In this document: positions 58,884-64,000 of the stretch, in pieces
Layout of the letters: the number at the start of each line of letters is the position of its first letter
Numbering within the stretch: the first letter of the stretch is position 1
Source: CAWHMS01 sp963830495
GTDB taxonomy: Bacteria > Actinomycetota > Actinomycetes > Propionibacteriales > Nocardioidaceae
NCBI GenBank assembly: GCA_963830495.1
Contig: CAWHMS010000002.1
Span: 1,240,001-1,304,000 of the forward strand
Direction of reading: 5' to 3'
Length of the DNA stretch: 64,000 nucleotides
Translations under genes and position numbers: made by a program
Notes under the pieces: model-generated
Told to the model about the DNA's origin: nothing
The model's database searches: none
Seen by the model: only the letters and a program-made list of their open reading frames with translations

Positions 58884-59711
58884 TCACCAGGCTTGCGCGA
58901 CCAGTTCGGCGAGCAGGTCATCGGCGTCCACCTCGAGGCCGCGGCTCTGGAACCACCGGCACATGTTGCGGCAGTCGCGGTGCAGGAAGTCCATGCCCTT
59001 GGGGTTTCCGACGATGTCGAGCACTTGCGGCACGTCGATGATGACCAGCCGGTCGCCTTGAGCAAGCACGTTGTACGGCGACAGGTCACCGTGTGTGACC
59101 TGCATCCGGGCCATGATCGCCATCGCATCACGGAGCTGCTCGAAGTAGCCCTCGACCACCGGGCGGGTCGGTCGCGCCTGGGCCAGTCGTGGCGCGGCCG
59201 CTCCGTCGAGCTCGATGAACTCCATCAGGATCTCGGTGCCGTCGATCTGCACCGGATAGGGCACGGGTACGCCGGCGCTCCACAGCTTGCGCAGCGCCTC
59301 CCACTCGGCGTACGCCCATTGGCCTGCGGCCACTTGGCGCCCGAACGCCGTACCCTTCTCCAGGGCACGCATGTCGCGGGAGCGCTTGACCCGGCGTCCC
59401 GCGGTGTAGTCGCCGTCCCGCCGGAAGAGTCGGTGGTCGGTGTCGCGATACCGCTTCGCGGCCATGACAACGGCGTGGTCGGGTCGATCCGGCACGGCAC
59501 GCTCGACGAGGAAGACGTCGGCCTCCTTGCCGGTCTTGAGGATGCCGAGGTCGGTGTCGATCGCGGCGTCATCGGTCACGACCCACGCGGGCCATGGTTC
59601 GGGCCCGTGGCAACCCTTCTCGATCGATGACCAGGTCGACCAGCGTTGGTCGTCGTCGAGCTCGGCGACGGGAGTGAAGAAGAAGTCCTCATCGGACAAC
59701 GGGAACTGCAT
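58884..59711 (-). CDS. RIO-type serine/threonine protein kinase
   Basis: 275 aa. RIO kinase core: a nucleotide loop LKTGKEADVFLVE (residues 58-70), the ATP Lys86 in AAKRYRD, catalytic loop VTHGDLSPYNVL (Asp209, Asn214) and the metal loop LVIIDVPQVLD (Asp226). Bacterial RIO proteins are uncommon and unassigned; the archaeal and eukaryotic ones act in ribosome assembly. The N-terminal tail (SDEDFFFTPVAELDDDQRW) is acidic. GAGGAGCACC before the ATG lies in a hairpin. A 20-codon ORF precedes it. Convergent with the anti-sigma gene, 5 bp apart. Confidence 0.92.
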   Translation of the reverse strand: MQFPLSDEDFFFTPVAELDDDQRWSTWSSIEKGCHGPEPWPAWVVTDDAAIDTDLGILKTGKEADVFLVERAVPDRPDHAVVMAAKRYRDTDHRLFRRDGDYTAGRRVKRSRDMRALEKGTAFGRQVAAGQWAYAEWEALRKLWSAGVPVPYPVQIDGTEILMEFIELDGAAAPRLAQARPTRPVVEGYFEQLRDAMAIMARMQVTHGDLSPYNVLAQGDRLVIIDVPQVLDIVGNPKGMDFLHRDCRNMCRWFQSRGLEVDADDLLAELVAQAW

Positions 59712-59717
59712 GATGGT

Positions 59718-59747
59718 GGTGCTCCTCGAGCATCAGGCGAGGGCACC
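59718..59747 (-). promoter_or_regulatory. Hairpin that sequesters the RIO kinase ribosome binding site
   Basis: On the plus strand GGTGC, a bulged T and CCTCG (59718-59728) pair with CGAGG and GCACC (59738-59747): 10 pairs, one bulge, 9-nt loop. In the mRNA the 3' arm contains GAGGAG, the only ribosome binding site for the kinase. It lies 6 nt before the start codon and directly follows the small ORF. Confidence 0.6.
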
Positions 59748-59754
59748 GGCGCGA

Positions 59755-59817
59755 TCAGTGCGTGAAGGCCCTCGAAGGAATGGGGTCGCGGACGAGCCCG
59801 CGGACAGCGGTAGACAT
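59755..59817 (-). CDS. Putative 20-aa leader peptide upstream of RIO kinase
   Basis: ATG at 59817, 20 codons, preceded by AAGGAGG 6 nt upstream, the strongest ribosome binding site in the region. Product MSTAVRGLVRDPIPSRAFTH. Its stop is 8 bp before a hairpin that covers the kinase ribosome binding site, so ribosome position on this ORF could control kinase translation. No run of a single amino acid is seen, so amino-acid attenuation is not obvious. Could also be a chance ORF. Confidence 0.5.
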   Translation of the reverse strand: MSTAVRGLVRDPIPSRAFTH

Positions 59818-59956
59818 CTCGACGCCTCCTTCACGCTCGGGCAGCCTGCTGCTGCGAGGTACAACGTCGACGATGGTGGCAGCCAGCGCCTCGACGGCGC
59901 AACTGGATTAGTTGGACAGCCAGTAACTGTCGGAGGTTGTCCCTAAGATCGATCAC

Positions 59957-61374
59957 ATGTTCGAATCACGGTCGCCTCGGTTGCCCAATCCACGGGCGCT
60001 GCTTTCGACGGCGGAGCTCGCCGGGTGGATCGACCGGCTGCGAGCGCTGGAGACCGATGTCGACGACGCGTCGAGGATCGATCAGATCAGGCTGTTGGAG
60101 CAGCTCAAGGGCGCCGCCGCTGGGGCCCAGGCACGGGTGACCGCAGCTTTCGCTGCGGCTCAGCGTGCAGAGCAGCGGGCGGCCGGCGTGCCGGAGCGCA
60201 AGCTCGGTCTCGGCATCGGGTCTCAGGTCGCGCTGGCACGCCGCGACTCGGTGCACAAGGGCGGCAGACACATAGGACTGGCCGAGGCCCTGGTGACCGA
60301 GATGCCGGCGACACTCGCGGCACTCGAGAGCGGACAGATCTCCGAGTGGCGCGCGACGCTGTTGGCTCGCGACACTGCCTGCCGAGCGTGGAACACCGAG
60401 GCGAGATCGACGCAAGGCTCGCGACGAGGCCCGGCGGCCTGGAGGCGCTCGGCGACGGGCAGACGTCACGGGAGGCCCGGCGGCTTGCCTACGAGCTCGA
60501 TCCGGCCTCGGTGATGCGGCGCGTTCGTGGTGCTGAGAGCGATCGACGGGTCACGATCCGCCCGGCCCCGGACACGATGTCCCTGGTCAGCGGATTCCTC
60601 CCGGTCGCCCAGGGTGTCGCCGTACACGCGGCACTCACTCGTACGGCGGACACTCTCAAGGCGCAAGGTGATGAGCGGTCACGGGGCCAGATCATGGCCG
60701 ACGAGTTCGTTACCCGGATCACCGGTCAGAGCGCCGCAGCCGCTGTGCCGACTCGGGTCGAACTCGTGATGAGCGACACGACCATGTTTGGCGGCGGCGA
60801 GACCCCAGCGCTGGTGCAAGGTTATGGGCCGATCCCGGCGGCGCTGGCCAGAAGACTGATCGGCAACCCGCGCGCGGGCACCTGGCTGCGTCGTCTCTAC
60901 ACCTCACCGGACCGCGGGTCCTTGGTGGCGATGGACGCGCGTTCTCGACGCTTTCCTCCAAGTCTGAAGGACCTGCTGGTCGCGCGAGACCAGACCTGCC
61001 GCACCCCGTGGTGCGACGCGCCGATCCGACACGCCGAACACGTCGTCAGCTCCGCGGCCGGAGGGAGCACCAGCCATGCCAACGGTCAGGGACTGTGCGA
61101 AGCGTGCAATCAGGCGAAGCAGGCGCCAGGGTGGCGGTCTCAGACCGACGGCGGATTCGAGATCGAAGTGCGGACACCGACCGGTCACGCCTATCGGAGC
61201 CGACCGCCTCCGCTGCCGGGTGCCGAGGCGAAGCACCAAATGCTCGCGAGGTCAAGCCAAGAGGCAGCACGCGGGTTGGTGCGCACACACCTCCTCGTCG
61301 TTGATCCCAAGGTGATCCGAGACGACCCCCAACGCACGGCTGAACGGTTGGCCGTCGTCGCAGGCGCCGCTTGA
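59957..61374 (+). pseudogene. DUF222/HNH endonuclease (13E12 repeat family), frameshifted
   Basis: Two frames together give one 13E12/DUF222-type protein of about 470 aa. Frame 1 from the ATG at 59957 carries the DUF222 part (LLSTAELAGWIDRLRALE to ISEWRATLLARDTAC). Similarity then passes to another frame (SVEHRGEIDARLATRPGG onward) near 60378-60386, consistent with one lost base in GCCTGCCGAGCG. The second part ends with the HNH domain CRTPWCDAPIRHAEHVVS and CEACNQAKQAPGW. Such genes are common, often multicopy and often decayed in actinobacteria. No transposase adjoins it. A sequencing error is the alternative. Confidence 0.88.
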
Positions 61375-61506
61375 TGTTCCTGGCTGCGTCGTCATGTCCC
61401 GACGTGACAAGCCTGCAGCCTGCAGCATGCGGGCAGCGCCCTCGCCACGGCTGGGACAGGATGGGAAGTCGTCGCTCGAGTGCAACCGTCTGATCGGAGG
61501 CAGCAG

Positions 61507-63403
61507 ATGACCGGGTACGCGGAGATCCATCGCCGCAGTCTCGAGGATCCCGACGCGTTCTGGGGCGAGCAGGCCGAGCTCGTCGACTGGATCCGACGAC
61601 CCACCGAGATCCTCGACCGCTCCCGGATCCCGTTCTATCGCTGGTACGCCGACGGCCGCCTCAACACCTGCTACAACGCGCTCGACCGGCACGTCATCAG
61701 GGGGCGAGCCGAGCAACCGGCGCTGATCTACGACAGCCCGGTGACTGGCGGGTCAGCGGCGTACACCTACGCCGAGCTGCTCTCGGAGGTGGCGGCGTTC
61801 GCGGGCGTGCTGCGAGGCCTCGGGGTGGCCACGGGAGATCGGGTCGTGATCTATATGCCGATGATCCCGGAGACGGTGATCGCCATGTTGGCGTGCGCCA
61901 GGCTCGGCGCCGTGCACTCGGTGGTTTTCGGCGGCTTCGCAGCCAAGGAGCTCGCCACCCGGATCGACGACGCGCAGCCCACCGCCGTCCTCACGGCGTC
62001 GTGTGGTGTCGAGCCGACCCGTGTCGTCGAGTACAAGCCGCTCCTCGACGCCGCGCTCGACCAGGCCCGCCATCGGCCGGGATTCTGCGTGGTCAAGCAA
62101 CGGCCCGAGGCGACGGCAAAGCTGGTCGAGGGTCGAGACCTCGACTGGGATGTCGCCATGCGCGCCGGCCGCACCGACCCAGCCGAGTGCGTCGACCTCG
62201 CTGCGACCGATCCGCTGTACGTGCTGTACACCTCGGGGACGACCGGCAAGCCGAAGGGGATCGTGCGCGACAACGGCGGCCACGCGGTCGCGCTGACCTG
62301 GTCGATGAGCAACGTCTACGACATCGCACCCGGCCAGGTCTGGTGGGCTGCGTCCGACGTCGGCTGGGTCGTCGGGCACTCCTACATCGTCTACGCCCCG
62401 CTACTGGCCGGTGCCACGACGGTGCTCTACGAGGGCAAGCCGGTCGGCACTCCTGACGCGGGCGCCTTCTGGCGGGTCGTGTCGGACTACCGCGTCGAAG
62501 GGCTCTTCACGGCTCCGACGGCCATCCGGGCGATCAAGCGCGACGACCCCGAGGGCGAGCAGCTGCGACATCACGACACGACGAGCCTTCGGCACCTCTT
62601 CCTGGCCGGCGAGCGACTCGACCCGGAGACCTACGGCTGGGCCACCCAGCATCTCGGCGTACCGGTCATCGACAACTGGTGGCAGACCGAGACCGGCTGG
62701 CCGATCGTGGCCAACCTGCGCGGGCTCGAGCAGATGCCCATCAAGCCCGGGTCGCCGACGGTTCCGGTCCCGGGGTACGACGTCCGGGTGCTCGACCACG
62801 AGGGCCGCGAGGTCCCCGCTGGCGATGAGGGGGCGATCTGCATCAAGCTGCCACTGCCGCCGGGCACGCTCCCGACGCTCTGGGGCGACGACGACCGCTA
62901 CGTCGACTCCTACTTGAGTGCGGTCGAGGGCTACTACCTCAGCGGAGACGGCGGCCACGTCGACGAGGACGGCTATGTGTATGTGATGGGTCGCACCGAC
63001 GACGTGATCAACGTCGCCGGGCACCGGCTGTCAACAGGCGCGATAGAGGCGGTGCTCAGCACGCATCCCGCCGTCGCCGAGTGTGCGGTGATCGGCGCGG
63101 CCGACGACCTCAAGGGCCAGGTGCCCCGCGGCTTCGTCGTGCTCAAGAGCGGGTACGACGTCAACGCCGACGAGCTGCGCGAGCGAGCTCGTGGCGCAGG
63201 TGCGCGACGAGATCGGACCCGTCGCAGCGTTCCGGAGTGTCAGCGTCGTACCGGCGCTCCCGAAGACGCGGTCGGGCAAGATCCTCCGCAAGACGATGCG
63301 CCAGATCGCCGATGGCGAGGATCCCGCGGTACCGTCCACCATCGAGGATCCAGACGTGCTGGTGCGTATCACGCCGACGCTGCGCGCAGCTCACAGAGAG
63401 TGA
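61507..63403 (+). pseudogene. prpE: Propionyl-CoA synthetase, frameshifted near the C-terminus
   Basis: About 630 aa when two frames are joined. ATG at 61507 with GGAGG 6 nt upstream. Activates propionate to propionyl-CoA via the acyl-AMP. Seen: LNTCYNALDRHV, VVFGGFAAKELATRIDD, EPTRVVEYKPLL, YVLYTSGTTGKPKGIVRDNG (P-loop) and DNWWQTETGWPI. At about 63184 one extra base (GAG-C-GAGCTC) shifts the frame; the true end, RSGKILRKTM with the catalytic Lys, lies in the frame ending at 63403. Unless corrected, the product lacks the Lys needed for adenylation and reads on into dhaK without a stop. Confidence 0.88.
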
Positions 63404-63465
63404 GGCCCCGCGACGTCGGTGTCGACCGGTTGTTGGGCAGGTCCGACTGTGGTCGGATGGCACTC

Positions 63466-64000
63466 ATGAAGAAACTCATCAACGATCCTGCTGACGTCGT
63501 CAAGGAAGCCCTGCTCGGCGTCGAAGCCGCCCACGGCGATCGGGTTCGCGTGGACCACGCGAACAAGGTCGTCTATCGCAAGGATGCTCCCAAGCAAGGC
63601 AAGGTGGGCCTGATCTCCGGTGGCGGGTCAGGGCACGAGCCCATGCACGGGGGCTTCGTAGGGCTTGGCATGCTCGATGCCGCGTGCGCCGGCGAGGTTT
63701 TCACCTCTCCGGTACCCGATCAGATGATGGCGGCGACCAAGGAGGTCGACGGTGGCGCCGGCGTGCTGCACATCGTGAAGAACTACACCGGCGACGTGAT
63801 GAACTTCGAGATGGCCGCGGAGCTGGCCGCCGCCGACGCGGGCACCGAGGTCGTCGCGGTCGTGACCGACGACGACGTCGCCGTACAGGACAGCCTGTAC
63901 ACCGCTGGCCGCAGGGGCGTGGGTGTGACGGTCCTGCTGGAGAAGATCGTCGGCGCGGCGGCGGAGGAGGGACGGTCCCTGCAGGCGGTCGCCGACCTGG
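63466..64000 (+). CDS. dhaK: Dihydroxyacetone kinase subunit DhaK (partial, runs off window)
   Basis: 178 codons visible from the ATG at 63466; an ATG at 63457 is also in frame. DhaK binds dihydroxyacetone covalently through a His beyond the window. Seen: KKLINDPADVVKEALLGVEAAH, VGLISGGGSGHEPMHGGFVG, GEVFTSPVPDQM, VKNYTGDVMNFEMAAELA and VTDDDVAVQDSLYTAGRRG. These fit either a PTS-type DhaK or the K domain of an ATP-dependent kinase; DhaL/DhaM would be expected downstream. Shares its frame with the broken prpE. Confidence 0.93.
   Translation, partial: MKKLINDPADVVKEALLGVEAAHGDRVRVDHANKVVYRKDAPKQGKVGLISGGGSGHEPMHGGFVGLGMLDAACAGEVFTSPVPDQMMAATKEVDGGAGVLHIVKNYTGDVMNFEMAAELAAADAGTEVVAVVTDDDVAVQDSLYTAGRRGVGVTVLLEKIVGAAAEEGRSLQAVADL

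Overview
The window is 64 kb of very GC-rich chromosomal DNA from a high-GC actinobacterium, most likely Nocardioidaceae (Nocardioides-like). That placement is inference from GC content, frequent GTG starts, SepIVA/DUF2469/TIGR03086/DUF222-type proteins and gene order. Much of the order recG - rsmD - coaD - sepIVA - yceD - rpmF - rnc - mutM - smc - ftsY - amt - glnK - glnD - ffh - rpsP - khpA - rimM - trmD - rplS - lepB - rnhB - yraN - comM - dprA - xerC - rpsB - tsf - pyrH - frr - cdsA - rlmN follows the conserved actinobacterial backbone known from Mycobacterium. No tRNA, rRNA, CRISPR array, prophage or intact insertion sequence was seen.

Layout. 1-3.8 kb: two hydrolases on the minus strand (CocE/NonD esterase, cut by the window edge, and a DmpA-type peptidase) and an HDAC-like deacetylase. 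3.85-5.1 kb: rpmB, a non-coding repeat with inverted ends, and a membrane-anchored coiled-coil protein. 5.2-13.1 kb: DAK2/FakA-like protein, recG, rsmD, coaD, sepIVA, yceD, rpmF, rnc, mutM. 13.1-18.9 kb: two tiny genes, smc, ftsY. 18.9-22.6 kb: an accessory cluster (TIGR03086 protein, MpaB-like oxygenase, MBL hydrolase, AlaX editing protein, DUF664/DinB protein). 22.7-27.9 kb: a nitrogen operon amt-glnK-glnD with GlnR-like boxes, then ffh. 27.9-33.0 kb: accessory metabolism (HIT protein, amidohydrolase, formaldehyde dehydrogenase, MFS-CNBD fusion). 33.1-43.5 kb: ribosome/tRNA maturation genes, tandem signal peptidases, rnhB and the comM/dprA/xerC group. 43.5-49 kb: M23 protein, second copy of the repeat, rpsB, tsf, pyrH, frr, cdsA. 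49-52.7 kb: a class F-like sortase coupled to a PTET-repeat surface protein, and an SMR/TetR/hydrolase operon with a perfect palindromic operator. 52.7-57 kb: SpoU methylase, histidine phosphatase, rlmN, then HAD and GNAT genes that share a duplicated palindrome-plus-promoter cassette. 57-64 kb: secreted protein, ECF sigma factor and putative anti-sigma factor, RIO-type kinase with a possible leader peptide, a frameshifted DUF222-HNH gene, a frameshifted propionyl-CoA synthetase and the start of dhaK.

The most unusual points are: (1) a ~230-bp repeat present twice in opposite orientation with ~25-bp inverted ends and a 91-bp core of ~92% identity; (2) a 48-bp inverted-repeat element duplicated with an attached leaderless-type promoter in front of two consecutive genes; (3) a 20-codon ORF followed by a hairpin that buries the ribosome binding site of the RIO-type kinase; (4) fusions TrmD-GNAT and MFS-CNBD; (5) a GlnD that ends before any ACT domain; (6) a sortase/surface-protein pair with no recognisable LPXTG; (7) two single-base frameshifts within 3 kb near the right end. 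Several starts fit a leaderless pattern: a TANNNT-like -10 box followed by 6-8 nt and the start codon.
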